Shown: positions 34,801 to 47,616, numbered from the stretch's first letter. The stretch is 64,000 nt of DNA from Cordia subcordata (GCA_028554755.1 JAPTOF010000014.1:8122001-8186000), one strand, 5' to 3'. Notes: generated from the sequence alone by a model not told the origin. Program-made: numbers and translations.

Positions 34801-35421
34801 GACCACAGACGAATCATTTACTATATATATTTGTAAGTGCATCCGTAGCTTTATTATTATTTTGGAAATTATAATAACGTTATGACGGGATTTAAAAGTT
34901 GAACGTCAAAAACGAGCGCTTGTATAACTTGCGGCATTAGGATGGGAAACTCGACAGTAACATGATTATTATGTATATGGGGTTAGCTTAGATTGGCTTA
35001 TAAATTTTTTTTAATAACTTTTAACAAAGTGAATTTTTTTTTTTTGAAAAGTTCAATTTTGTTTATTTGTAAGAATAGTTCAATTTAAATTTTTCTACAA
35101 AGGTTTTAGTTTTTTCCTAAAAGCCAATTTATACATTTTATCAGGAAAGATCCAAACGGACAAGTTGACTTCGATCAGGACATGCTACTTACCACACAGT
35201 TTCCTAAATTTAATGCACCTGAATTTGCCAACAAAAATTAGGGGAGCCACTTTTTTTTTAGAGATTTTCTTGCCTGAAAAGTAAAGATGCGGCCAGGATG
35301 AATTTTTGAGAATACCCATCAGCGGAAAACATAAGTTTTGTTCGGATGGCATGCGTGGTCATGTTCTCTAATCTTATTGAAGGAGTTAGCAAGGCTTGAA
35401 TGGCAAAGGAGAAGACATGCC
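34801..35421. other. FLS upstream region with a possible decayed MITE
   Basis: About 34982..35163 starts with TTAGATTGGCTTATAAA and ends GATCCAAACGG, resembling the Tourist-like family in this window but strongly decayed. No gene. Confidence 0.35.
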
Positions 35422-36069
35422 TAGGGATGGTAACGGGACGAATGATGTAGGGTACCTGACATCAATCGACCCAATTAAAATCCGATAAAATCAGTTCTGT
35501 TAAAAACTTGAAACGAATTCAAAACGATTAAAACTACCCGTTAGGGCTTGGGATGGAACTGGGATTAACCCCCGGGTATTTGCATTCCCGAACCCGGTTA
35601 TATATGTACATATATGTGTGTGTAGGTGTTTTATATTTATTAATTAATTATATACTAAAATTAAGAGAAAATTTTTAATTTTTAGTAGTAATAAGATTTG
35701 AACCCTTAAACTTTTACTCTTTAAAATTTTATCATTTTAATGTATTTTAGGAATTGTTTAGATGTTTTGGGAAAATTTATTTAAATGGTTAGTTTTTTAA
35801 ATTTTAGTGATTTAATTCGGTTTTCGAGGTTGAAAACATATCTTAAATTTGGGTTTGAGACATTTCTTGTTAAAATTTTTATTTAAACTTTAAAATTTTT
35901 AACTGGGTTTGGAACGTTCCGAGTACTTGCGGGTTTGAGACGTTCCAGGAATGTGAATCCCATTTAATTTTTATCCGGGTTTGGGACGGAAATAGAAATT
36001 GGGATTGTTTCCGGGTAGCGGGTTTGAGATTCCTTCAGAGGTAAGGTACCCGTCCCATTTCCATCCCTA
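35422..36069. mobile_element. Terminal-inverted-repeat element, 648 bp
   Basis: The ends TAGGGATGGTAACGGGACG and (right end inverted) TAGGGATGGAAATGGGACG match over about 20 bp, with GGTACC shortly inside both. Subterminal motifs such as GGGTTTGAGA / GGGTTTGGGACG recur. It is non-coding and probably a non-autonomous DNA transposon; the superfamily is undecided because no target duplication was resolved. Confidence 0.6.
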
Positions 36070-38924
36070 TGCTTAGAGAAGTATAAGTACCTGGCCCAAA
36101 TTAGATAGAATGTCTAAATCCCCAAAAACTTAATATTGATGTACGTTCCGAAGGAAACTCCAGACGTACAGCCGCAGGGGATTTGGTTTGTGATGGGTAT
36201 AGAAGATGGCTATTTGGTTTTGCATTAAATTAAACTTTGGAATAATCACTAACAATGTGGTAGAAATTAACGAGTGCACTCTACAAGGGTCTGATGGAGT
36301 GTATGAGGAGATGGACTAGAAGACTTGAGACGGGGACACACTCAAAGGTGTCCACAGAGTGGTTCAATTATATTACTCAACAATCAGGGCCTACCTCACC
36401 ATTAGTTTAGGAATGTAAAATAATGGAGACTCTGGGGCTATGGACTTTTGCACATTTGAAGTTAATAAATGTACAAATTAATTGAAAAAATTCGGACTTA
36501 TACTACCAATAAGGAGCCTATTCTCGAAAATTCACCTAATGCAATCAAAGGACTATTGAAATTAGATGATGCAAGGGGAGTTCCCTTTCCTAGGATGATC
36601 AGAACCTAACTTATAGAAAAAAGCCTTATTGATCATGCCAGACTTAAATAAATATATATATATATATATTTATAAATGGAGAAATGCTTCCTAAATTAAG
36701 TGGGATTCTTATTTCTTATACTTCATTTTGTGCCTTCAAAAACGTAATTACAAAGTAGGCCAAGGGCTCATTTGGATTAACCTATAAAATAGCCTTTTTT
36801 AATATAATTTGAAAAAAAAAAATTGAAAAGTTTAAACAAACTTTTAACTTTCAAGAAAAGCTTAATTTGATATAATATTATGGAAAAGAGTTGGGGAATT
36901 TTTTTTAATCTCGCGATAAGTAGATATTTCGTCCATATAATTTAGGTGCATGTACACCGAAAAATCTCACCGGTTTGCATGAAATTAATGTTCATTAACT
37001 TAACATTAAGATTTATTAAATAAGAGAGATGGGATTAGTTCTGAGTTTTCGCTTCAAGCATGGGCAAGTTTTTAAAGGCAGCTCAAGTTCACACAATACA
37101 GAACCAAAAGAACGAAAACATTTAATTCTTAACCATCTTCAACTAGTCTATTCATAAACTTGATGTTAATTGGAGTAACGTATACTCTCGTGTAGAAAAA
37201 TGTTTAGAACGATCAAAATCAAATGGTTCAACTTTATGTGGCTCACACAATAATGGAGCTAACGTCCAACTAAATCGAATTTTTCTGGCCCCTTGGTCAT
37301 TCAAAATAACAACTCTTGGATTTAGGCATTACATCATCCATGTTAGTTTAAGGTTGTTTATTTCTTTATTTGTTTCCAAAAGAAATGGACTTCTTATGAC
37401 ATTTTGGAAATATTTAACTAAAACATTTTCCAAGTTGAATAAGAAAATATATTTTTTTAATAAATTATGCTCATATTATGTGATCCACGAATACGTGATA
37501 GCATAAATGTGATAGCATAAATATTGGCCAAGTCAGGACCATGTAGGAGGTGTAGGATTATAAAGGTGGCTTTCACAAGGCTATTGCCTAAGGTCTAATT
37601 TCTAGACCAACAAGTGTGACCAATTAGTGGACTTTGAGGATGGTATCTATTTTTCTAGAGCCAAATATGAACTAATTAAGAAATTAAGAAAAAAGGTTAA
37701 CCTAAATTACTAACGATATATGGACATTAGTTTACATTTCACTTTCATATTATATTTGCTACCAATATAGAAATCTACAATTATTCTCTTCTCTACTTGT
37801 CCCTCTTTGCTTTCTTTCTATATATCCCACTTCATGTGGTTTTCTCTTACTTGTAAGGCTGGCTCTAACTGTCGCCACACGGACTCGATCTCGCGTTGTC
37901 AGGATGTCTCCACCCTAGTCACCTGGCCACTTACCACTCACCTATGCCCCTGGGGGCCAAACTTTTCTTTCTCATACAACCAACGGTCGTATTATTGTTA
38001 GTGCAGATAAAACATAAAATAGAAAGTTGCAGGAAATAAATGGTAAAAATATTACCTATAAATATGTTAATCATAATGACATCTATCTTCACAACTCAAC
38101 CAACATATTCCATACAAAAAAAAAAAAATTAAGGAGTGAAAAAAAAAATTTGAGGGAAAGAAAATAAATTAAAAAATAATTGTAAAAATAAAATATTAAT
38201 AATTAAAGTTTTTAATATTATCTTTAAACTTTTTTGTAAAAAAATCATAATGGGATAATACATATTAACGATAAATAATAAAATATTAAAACTGAAATTA
38301 GATAGAGAATGAAAAAGTAAAGACACCATGGGAGTAACTTGAGATAGAAAGCCTTAAAAAAGAAATTGATATAAAAGGCCCCTAAATACGAAGAGTATGA
38401 ATTTGATTTGGTACATATAAAAGAAAAAAAAAAAAGAAGTTATTAGAGTTAATCTAATAGATTTTAACAACTCCAAACAAATAAATACAACCTTCCTAGT
38501 ATGGAAATGGATCATCTCCAGTATATCGGAGAAACGATCTCAGCCATATATCATATGTCCATCTTGGATTTTACATATAAATTGCATTTAGATGAATAAT
38601 AAGAAACATTTATAGATTAATTTTGCTTCTAGTAACAAACCCTTTTTAGCTTATTTAGGGCCTATTCAACAAAATTAACAGTTAGAAAAGCAGATAGCTA
38701 TTTAAGTAACTGATAATTGTTTGAATAGTATTTTAAATGTTAGTAGATAGCTGTTTAACTAACTGATTGAATGAAATGCATTCGGTAAAATTAGCTATTG
38801 GATTAGCATATGAACGCAAAATGATTAAAAAAAAAGACATTGGTATCACATTATTATTATAATTGTTGTTGTTATTGTTGAAATAAAATAATAAAAGGAT
38901 GAATTTAGTTCACTGCTCTGAGTT
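36070..38924. other. Non-coding stretch
   Basis: No supported gene. AAGGGCTCATTTGGATTAACC near 36768 is one end of a Tourist-like MITE without a clear partner. A (TA)n tract lies at about 36650..36669. A short less AT-rich patch (about 37850..37970) has a 64-codon open frame that I do not recognise. Confidence 0.4.
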
Positions 38925-39062
38925 GAATGCCCTTGACTTACCTGGTGTATAGTATAGGAAATGTGTTATGCACCCCGGGTTTGTCAGTTGGTGGTCGGGC
39001 TCTGTCGACTGTACTGGTAGTCGGGCTCCGCCAGTTGGATTTCCCTCGTTACAAAAAAAAAA
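38925..39062 (+). mobile_element. 5'-truncated Au-type SINE
   Basis: The 3' part (GTAGTCGGGCTCCGCCAGTTGGATTT.. ending CTCGTTAC plus an 11-A tail at 39052..39062) parallels the 3' end of the SINE at 4779..4990 (GTGGTCGGGCTCCG.. TTTCGTCAC plus A-tail). A tandem half-copy (GTGGTCGGGCTCTGTCGACTG) precedes it. The A and B boxes are absent. Confidence 0.55.
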
Positions 39063-39674
39063 GAACGAATAAGACCTACACTTTTTTTTTGATATATTTT
39101 GATGTGGATAGAATTTGAATTAATTTTTGTGTTATTTTGGATTTATATTTATGAAAGAAAATATAAAATGCAGAGATATTTGATAAAGGGTAGACCAAAT
39201 ATATATTGGAGAGAGGGTAATGTTGTCAAAAAAAAAAAAGAGAAACACTAAATCTTACTCTGAAACATTAATATTATTAATTTTTTACAAATACTACTTT
39301 AAACATTATTTGAAATAAAAATACTAATTTACTGAACAACCAAAATTAGAGGAATTGGTGTTTTGTTTTGACTAAGTCAAAATATTCGACCAAAAAAAAA
39401 ACTAAGTCAAAATATTAAATAATACTTAAAACACTGTTGTCAAACAAGGCCCTAGTCTGAAAAATAAAAATCTTTTGTTTCACATAATTAATGCTAATAA
39501 CATACCTAATTCCTCCCCCTTTTTTTTTTTCATATTTGTCAAATCTTACGAGGCCTTTTTTATGACACAATAACTCACTTTTTAAAAGTAAATTCTCAAA
39601 TTTATCCATATTTGCAGTGTGATTAATACATATTTCTAACTAGATGTATATAAAAATTCATATATTTAAAAAAA
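39063..39674. other. Non-coding AT-rich stretch
   Basis: No gene. A direct repeat ACTAAGTCAAAATATT occurs twice at about 39370..39420. Confidence 0.5.
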
Positions 39675-39777
39675 GGAGAAAAATTATGTAGTCCCTCAAT
39701 TTTTATATAAAATCCAAATAGGTCCCTCAAGTATTTATAATGGTCATTTTCATTCCTAACTTTAATATTGAAATGAT

Positions 39778-41026
39778 TGTTAGTTTAGAATGCTTTAACA
39801 TGAGGTCAAAGCAATATTGACTCAATTTTTGAGTTAGGTCCCGCACGTCAAAAGGGTCTGTTGTTGATATCGTTACGTTCCTTGTTTCGAATGGATTAAC
39901 ATGATATATTTACATGTTAAAAACGGATTAAAGGTGAATGAGAAATTAGCAACTAAAGTTGAGTGGGTTATTAGTTTGGTTGTTAGATTTGGTTATCTGT
40001 GGGATTGTATCCCACATAGGAAAACCATTAAATTTTTCTCACTTTATATATAGATTCTTTTATGAGGTGTGCCAGTGAGGCATATGGAAGGAAGACTATA
40101 CATTGTGGGCATGGTACTAAACCAACCACACACGCCAGCGCGCAAGACGGCTCGCTCGGCCCGGCCGGGTCCGGTCCGGACGCCGCGCGGGTGTGGGTGT
40201 GGCACGATTTTTCACTCCGGTTTGTATTTTTTTGGGAAAAGACTCAAACACCTGAAGAGTTTGAGGAGGACGTAACTGATATATTAAAGCTCGGGATTTA
40301 CTTTTTAGCACGTTGGCATTAGGTGATTAGGTGAGCTTATTTTGTGGACGTTTTTGACTGTTGGAGGAACATGTTTATGGCTCCCTTAATGGCTATTTGC
40401 TGACTGCTCCTCTTTGCTCCACTATATATAGCCGTGTCCAGAAGGAGACAGGGATATAGTAGCATTCTCGTATTAGCATATAGTGTAATAGTATAAGCAT
40501 TTTGTGAAGAGTTTGAGGAGGACGTAACTGATATATTAAAGCTCAGGATTTACTTTTTAGCACGTTGGCATCAGGTGAGCTTATTTTGTGGACGTTTTTG
40601 ACTGTTGGAGGAACATGTTTATGGCTCCCTTAATGGCTATTTGCTGACTGCTCCTCTTTGCTCCACTATATATAGCCGTGTCCAGAAGGAGACAGGGATA
40701 TAGTAGCATTCTCGTATTAGCATATAGTGTAATAGTATAAGCATTTTGCTAGTCGTTTTTCCCTCATACAGAGAGAGTCCTGCGCTTCTGGTTCGCCGGC
40801 TCTTGCTTCGGTGTGCTACCATAGTCAAGAGGTATAGTCGTTGTATCATGGGAAGGATAAGCCATAACCTTTAGCACTGTAGAAGGGGCGTAAATCCTTT
40901 AAGGAAATCGTGTATCTCGAGCCTCGACTAATTTTGTTTATTTCTTCTTTATTTGTTATTTCGATTCGATTTTCTATTTGCCTTGTTACTATTTCTGCAT
41001 TCTATTACTATTACTAGTTTCTAACA
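39778..41026 (+). repeat. Copia-1 5' LTR with internal tandem duplication
   Basis: It begins TGTTAGTTTAGAATGC and ends TAGTTTCTAACA. At 1249 bp it is 234 bp longer than the 3' LTR because a ~250-bp segment is present twice in tandem (40253..40504 and 40505..40748). Each copy carries a TATATATA box (40423..40430 and 40667..40674). The first copy also has an 8-bp ATTAGGTG doubling. Confidence 0.95.
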
Positions 41027-41219
41027 GTCTTAAAGGATTTACCTTTACATTATTCTATATTTTACGGGTTTGATAAACTGTAATATCTATTGCTTACAGT
41101 TTTCAAATTTATATCAAATGAAACTAGTTTTTGTTCACTAAGTTTAAATTATTTATTATACAGGTTAACTAATTTCGGTTGGTTGAGTGCAGGAATTCTT
41201 ATAACCTTTACTTTCAATC
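41027..41219 (+). other. Copia-1 leader, no standard tRNA-iMet primer site
   Basis: Directly after the 5' LTR the sequence reads GTCTTAAAGGATTTACC instead of the usual TGGTATCAGAGC. The primer tRNA is unknown. A long AT-rich leader follows to the gag ATG at 41220. Confidence 0.5.
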
Positions 41220-44200
41220 ATGTCTGGAAATAACGAAACTCAAACTGGAAATAATGATGAAGTCCAATTTGTGGATAACACCCAAACTTGGACTGCTGGA
41301 ACGAGTGTGACTGGGGTTTCCATTGCTACCCCGAATGTTACTATGACTGCTGGGGACACCCCAACAGGAGTTACCATGACTGGGAATGTTGGAATTACTC
41401 CAACAGCTAATATGACTGCGAGTTCTCGGACTGCAGTTCTCGGGATTTGGAGCCGCGATCGATCAGCTTTCGATTCATTTGGACAAGCCAATAATATTCT
41501 TTGGTTCAAGCGGTGGCTTTGGGGGAACTGCAAATATAGCTGGTTCGAGCAATGTTTTTGGAGGCAGCCTATATTTGGGACAACCAACTATGCACCTCCA
41601 CCTCCACATACGATAAGCCGTAAAAGTTTTCCGCAAAGACTTCAAAACATGGCGACTTCAAATGGAATTTTATCTCACAACTTTGAGCTGTTCATGTATG
41701 TGCAGCAAGATTCTCCATCCTTGGGGGATAACCCGGATATGCAGACGGTGGCGGCTGTGGATGCTTGGAAGCACAGCGATTTCCTTTGTCGAAATTATAT
41801 TTTGAATTGTTTAGAAACTTCCTTGTATAAAGTACATGCTAAATGTAAAACAGCTAAGGAAGTATGGATGTCTTTAGAGGATAAGTATGAGCTAGAAAGT
41901 GCTAGCACGAAGAAATTTGTAGTGACTAGATTTCTAGAATTCTCTATGATGATTCTAAACCGATGATGTCACAGTACAAGAATACCGGTGATCATCCAAG
42001 AACTCCATGCTGAAGGGATGCCACAGGTTGAACAATTCCAAGTGGTTGCCTTAATAGATAAATTGCCCGCTGGTTGGAGTGAGTTTAAAAATCACCTCAA
42101 ACACAAGCAACAGGAGATGACAATGAAAAACTTAATCCTGCGGCTTAGAATTGAGGAAGAAAATCGTTCAACTAGCAAATGGGGCATGCATGGTGGTATG
42201 AAATCCAAGGCCCACATGGTGGAACATGGTTCAAATCCCAACAAAAAGAGAAAGTTCACTAGTCAAGCTAATCGTGGGCAAAAGGGGAAGACAGTTGCTG
42301 GGAAACCCAAAGCTGACAAGAAGCAGTTCAATGGGACGTGTTATATCTGTGACAAAACTGGTCACAAGGCAAAGGATTGCAGGTTGCGCAAGAGAAAAGC
42401 CTTAGCAAATGTCGTAGAAGACCTAGAAGGCGACGTGTCTGATTTAAATATCTCAGCAGTGGTGTCAGAAGTGAACATGGTGGGTAATCCTAAACAATGG
42501 TTCATTGACACAGGGGCAACTAGACACGCTTGTTCCGAGAAAAGGCTATTCTCTTCCTACACCTAATACCGGGAAGAAGTCTTGTACATGGGAAATTCTG
42601 CAACTTCCCAAGTGGTAGGTACAGAAATGTGGTTCTAGAGATGACCTCGGCATTGTCGACACTTAAGAATGTTCTGCATGTTCCTGAGATTAGGAAAAAT
42701 CTAGTATCCGGTTCTTTGTTAGGTAAAGCCGGACTCTCTATGCTGTTTATTGCTGATAAAGTTGTAATCAAGAAGGGATATGATTTTGTGGGTAAAGGCT
42801 ATCTCTATGAGGGGATGTACAAGCTAAGTGTTAGAGCCCAAATCCCAAAAGGAAATGTAACTGCTGGGCCTTCTGGCCAAAATGAGATTAATAAAATTGT
42901 TCCTTCTGCTTACTTCTTTGAATCTCCTACTTTATGGCATGAGAGGTTGGGACATGTAAACTTTGATTCTCTAAACAAACTTGTAAAAATGAGACTAATC
43001 CATGGAGTGGATTTTTCTAATCATAAAAAATGTGAAGTTTGTGTAGAATCAAAATTAACTAGAACTTCTTTCAAATCTGTAGAAAGAATCACAGAACCTC
43101 TTGGATTGATTCATAGTGATATTTGTGACTTAAAATTTGTGCAAACAAGAGGCGGTAAAAAATATTTTATAACTTTTATCGATGATAGCACAAGGTATTG
43201 TTATGTATATTTACTAAGATCCAAAGATGAGGCTTTGGAGGCTTTTAAACAATACCAAGTTGAGGTGGAAAATCAACTAGGAAGAAGATCAAAACTTTGA
43301 GAAATGATAGGGTGGAGAGTACGTATATCCTTTTGAAGCTTATTGTGCTGAACAAGGAATAATACACCAAACAACAGCTCCTTATTCTCCACAACAAAAT
43401 GGGGTTGCTGAACGCAAAAATAGAACTCTCAAAGAAATGATGAATGCCTTGTTGATAAATTCTGGTCTACCTCAGAACTTGTGGGGGGAAGCAGTTTTGA
43501 CTGCAAATCATGTTTTGAATAAAATACCCCACAAGAAACTTGAAAAAACTCCGTATGAATTGTGGAAAAGTAGACCGCCTTCGTACAAATATTTAAGAGT
43601 GTGGGGCTGTTTAGCTAAAGTAGGAGTTCCTACTCCTAAAATGGTCAAAATAGGACCAAAGACAGTTGACTGTATTTTCATTGGATATGCGCAGAACAGT
43701 GCTGCGTATAGATTTCTTGTACATAAATAAGAAATTTCTAACATTCACGAGAATACAGTAATTGAATCTCGAAATGCTGAGTTTTTTGAGACGACATTTC
43801 CATATAAAGGGTCAAAAGAATCAAATTCTTCTGAACCCAGTTCGTCTAAAAGGGATCTTGACCATTCAAATGTAGATAAAGAGGCTACAGCTCATGAACC
43901 TAGACGTAGTAAAAGGGCAAGAACTTCTACGTCTTTCAGGCCTGACTTTATAATATTTATGTTAGAAAGTGAGCCCAGAACTTTCAAGGAAGCTATGTCT
44001 ACTCCTGAGGCACCTCTTTGGCAAGAGGCGGTGAATAGTGAAATTGAGTCTATCATGCACAACCATACTTGGGAATTAGTGGATCTACCTTTTGGAAATA
44101 AGCCTTTAGGGTGTAAATGGATTTTCAGAAGGAAGATGAAGGCGGATGGATCAATAGACAAATATAAGGCCCGATTGGCTATAAAAGGCTATAATCAAAA

Positions 44201-45505
44201 GGAGGGTCTAGATTTTTTTGACACGTATTCACCGGTAACTAGAATTACATCTATTCGAATGTTGATAGCTATTGCATCTATATATAGTTTGGAGATACAT
44301 CAAATGGATGTAAAAACGGCTTTCTTGAATGGAGATCTAAAAGAGGAGATCTATATGGAACAACCTAAAGGGTTTGTAGTTCCAGGTCAAGAGAAAAAAG
44401 TGTGTAAGCTTGTGAAATCTCTTTACGGCTTAAAACAAGCACCTAAGCAATGGCATGAGAAATTTGATCAAGTCATGCTTGTAAATGGGTTCAAAATCAA
44501 CGAGTGTGACAAGTGTGTTTATTGGAAAGGAACAGATCAGAATTTTGTCATTGTTTGCCTTTATGTAGACGATATGCTTATTATGGGAAAGAATAATGAA
44601 GCGATTGTGTCTACAAAGAAGATGCTCTCTCGAAATTTTGAAATGAAAGACATGGGTGTTGCTGATGTAATCCTGGGCATAAAAATTATCAAAACACACA
44701 AGGTCTAGCCTTGTCTCAATCTCATTACATCGAGAAAATACTGAACAAGCATAATAACTTGGTGACATTGGGGTTGCGAAGACTCCTTTAGATGTAAGTG
44801 TACATCTAAGAAAAATACAAGTGAAGGGATATCTCAATTGGAGTACTCAATCATTGGGAGTCTAATGTACGTTATGAATTGTACTAGACCCGACATAGCT
44901 GCTGTGAATAGGCTAAGTAGATACACTAGTAATCCAAGTCAAGAACATTGGGTTGCACTAATCAGGGTCTTAAGATACTTGAGATATACCGTGAAATACG
45001 CGTTGCACTATACTACTTTTCCAGCTGTGTTAGAAGGATATAGTGACGCGAATTGGATATCAGACACAAAAGACTCAAGATCCACAATTAGATACGTCTT
45101 TACCTTAAATTGAGCATTGTGTCATGGAAATCCTCTAAGCAGACATGTATAGCCAGATCCACTATGGAGTCTGAATTTATTGCTTTAGACAAAGCTGGAG
45201 AAGAAGCAGAATGGCTTCGACAATTCTTAGAGGATGTTCCATCTTGGTCAAAACCTGTAGCTGCTGTTAGTATTCATTGTGATAGTCAATCAGCGATTGG
45301 CAGGGCACAAAGTGTTATGTATAATGGTAAGTCTAGGCATATACACCGTAGACGTCACACTATTAAGCAATTGCTCTCAAATGGGATTATCACTTTAGAT
45401 TATGTAAAGTCTAAGGATAATATTGCGGATCCACTCACCAAAGGTGTAAATAGAGAGCAAGTTCTTAAGTTGTCGAGTGGAATGGGTCTGAAGCTTATAG
45501 AGTAA
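41220..45505 (+). pseudogene. Copia-1 gag-pol polyprotein, broken
   Basis: Gag starts at 41220 and has a zinc knuckle CYICDKTGHKAKDC (about 42340..42381). The protease shows WFIDTGATRHAC (about 42499..42534). The integrase has an HHCC zinc motif (HERLGHVNFDSL.. KCEVC) and the catalytic DICDLK / FIDDSTRYCYVY blocks, with QNGVAERKNRTLKEMM in another frame near 43398..43444. The reverse transcriptase carries HQMDVKTAFLNGDLKEEIYM and YVDDMLIMG. RNase H carries [11 protein letters not shown]. Breaks: a local double frameshift near 41950..41985, a stop at 42564, a frameshift near 42635, another near 43285, stops at 43728 and 44706, and shifts near 44760..44838 and 45110. It cannot make a full polyprotein. 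Confidence 0.92.
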
Positions 45506-46095
45506 CTAAAAAGGTCATTATAATTGTCAACCCTACCTCGCTGACAGGAGATCCCTAAATCTTGGTTCAAAGGGGAAACTGGATTATGTATGACCTTATT
45601 CAAGCACTGTGGGGGTATAAGCCACCTTTACCCATTCCTATGACAAGCAGATAGTGCAGCCTGTGGGGTATAGGATAAGCTTAGCTTTTAATGATCTTTG
45701 TAACTTGGGAAAACCAAGTGGAGTATAGCAGGATACTCTTCACAAAGAATCACCTATATGAGTAAGGAGGGGCCGCTCCTAAGAGAATTGTAGGCTGAAT
45801 TCTCTGAGCACTCATGAATACCGGGAATTGTTCAGGGCCAAAATGAACACAACCGTGAGAACTAAAAGTGTATTAAGAGATGCTGTGTGTATCTTTGTTG
45901 TCTTGATTTACACTAAAACTGAACAGTTCAAAGCATCCAATCTACTGGTCAGCGAGTAAATTCGATGGTATACACTAAGGAAGGTTCAAAGCCAAAAGCT
46001 ACCTATCCTGAGGCAGTATTTCTTTCCGGACTCTCTCTTGCATTTGCATTTGCATATTTGCATAGTAGTCAGCTAATTTTCATTCATGTGGGGAA
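45506..46095 (+). other. Copia-1 3' untranslated spacer
   Basis: Non-coding spacer between RNase H and the 3' LTR, ending with the polypurine tract GTGGGGAA. Parts of it resemble the matching spacer of Copia-2 (for example the GGAGATCC..AAATCTTGG block near 45547 and the AGGAGGGGCCGCTCCT block near 45765), so the two elements are related. Confidence 0.6.
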
Positions 46096-47110
46096 TGTTA
46101 GTTTAGAATGCTTTAACATGAGGTCAAAGCAATATTGACTCAATTTTTGAGTTAGGTCCCGCACGTCAAAAGGGTCTGTTGTTGATATCGTTACGTTCCT
46201 TGTTTCGAATGGATTAACATGATATATTTACATGTTAAAAACGGATTAAAGGTGAATGAGAAATTAGCAACCAAAGTTGAGTGGGTTACTAGTTTGGTTG
46301 TTAGATTTGGTTATCCGTGGGATTGTATCCCACATAGGAAAACCATTAAATTTTTCTCACTTTATATATAGATTCCTTTATGAGGTGTGCCAGTGAGGCA
46401 TATGGAAAGAAGACTATACATGGTGGGCATAGTACTAAACCCACCACACACGCGCGCGCTCGCGCGCCCGCGCCCGCACGGCTCGGCTCGGCCGGGCCGG
46501 GTCCGGGTCCGGGGACGCCGTGCGGGTGTGGGTGTGGCACGATTTTTCACTCCGGTTTGTATTTTTTTGGGAAAAGACTCAAACACCTGAAGAGTTTGAG
46601 GATGACGTAACTGATATATTAAAGCTCGGGATTTACTTTTTAGCACGTTGGCATCAGGTGAGCTTATTTTGTGGACGTTTTTGACTGTTGGAGGAAGATG
46701 TTTATGGCTCCCTTAATGGCTATTTGCTGACTGCTCCTCTTTGCTCCACTATATATAGCCGTGTCCAGAAGGAGACAGGGATATAGTAGCATTCTCGTAT
46801 TAGCATATAGTGTAATAGTATAAGCATTTTGCTAGTCGTTTTTCCCTCATACAGAGAGAGTCATGCGCTTCTGGTTCGCCGGCTCTTGCTTCGGTGTGCT
46901 ACCATAGTCAAGAGGTATAGTCGTTGTATCCTGGGAAGGATACGCCATAACCTTTAGCACTGTAGAAGGGGCGTAAATCCTTTAAGGAAATCGTGTATCT
47001 CGAGCCTCGACTAATTTTGTTTATTTCTTCTTTATTTGTTATTTCCAGTTCAGTTTTCTATTTGCCTTGTTACTATTTCTGCATTCTATTACTATTACTA
47101 GTTTCTAACA
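46096..47110 (+). repeat. Copia-1 3' LTR
   Basis: 1015 bp with a single TATATATA promoter motif (about 46750..46757). It contains a very CpG-rich tract (about 46448..46520) that is longer than in the 5' LTR. It ends TAGTTTCTAACA at 47110. Confidence 0.95.
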
Positions 47111-47616
47111 ATAATTAAATTGCTTAAAAATAAAAAATGCCCTTTTATATTGCAAGCTTGACATCAACTATTTTTTTGCGTCAAACTAGTCATTAGTTTG
47201 CAGAAATTCCTATATGGACAAAACAGTGAGTATGTAATTCAATATTTACAAGCACACATAACATTCAAACAAAAAAAAAAAAGGGAAAAAACTAAACCAA
47301 AGAGGCCATTAGTTCTTTTGACGTCACAGCAGCAACAATTTTTTTAAATACAAAAAGTAAAAAATAAGTGTTGTAGCTATTTTAATGCTAAAATGGTTAA
47401 GATTTTCTTTTTTGGTGCATATAGACATTTCTTGGAACTAGCTGTTGCTTTGAACAAAAAAAAAAAAAAATTAGTTCCCATCAAGTGTGCAATATAAAAG
47501 GGTGTTTTTAACTTTTCAAGCAATTTAATCATTTAATATTAAAGTCAGGGATGAAAATGACCATTATAAATAGTTGAGCGACCTATTTAGGTTTTATACT
47601 AAAATATTTTTCTCCC

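Larger units (their letters stand above)
39778..47110 (+). mobile_element. Ty1/copia retrotransposon Copia-1
   Basis: Structure: 5' LTR (39778..41026), gag-pol region (41220..45505), polypurine tract ATGTGGGGAA (46086..46095), 3' LTR (46096..47110). Pol order is protease, integrase, reverse transcriptase, RNase H, which defines Ty1/copia. The gag and RT motifs suggest the Tork group. The target duplication is ATGAT (39773..39777) against ATAAT (47111..47115). The undisturbed arm of the host foldback reads ATGAT, so the right copy has mutated. The LTRs are otherwise very similar, yet the coding region has several frameshifts and stops. Confidence 0.95.
39675..47616. mobile_element. Foldback element split by Copia-1
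   Basis: The segment left of Copia-1 (39675..39777) plus the segment right of it (47111 onward) together match, inverted, the sequence 47450..47616. Shared stretches include TTTATAATGGTCATTTTCAT, TAATATTRAAATGAT, AAATTGCTT and CCCTTTTATATTGCA. Without Copia-1 the element is about 610 bp with ~170-bp arms. Copia-1 landed inside the left arm. Confidence 0.75.

Noticed and set aside
40062..40322. Overlapping open frames in the Copia-1 5' LTR, with parallels at 46362..46646
   Set aside because: They lie in the GC-rich LTR tract and are open in several frames at once, so base composition explains them.
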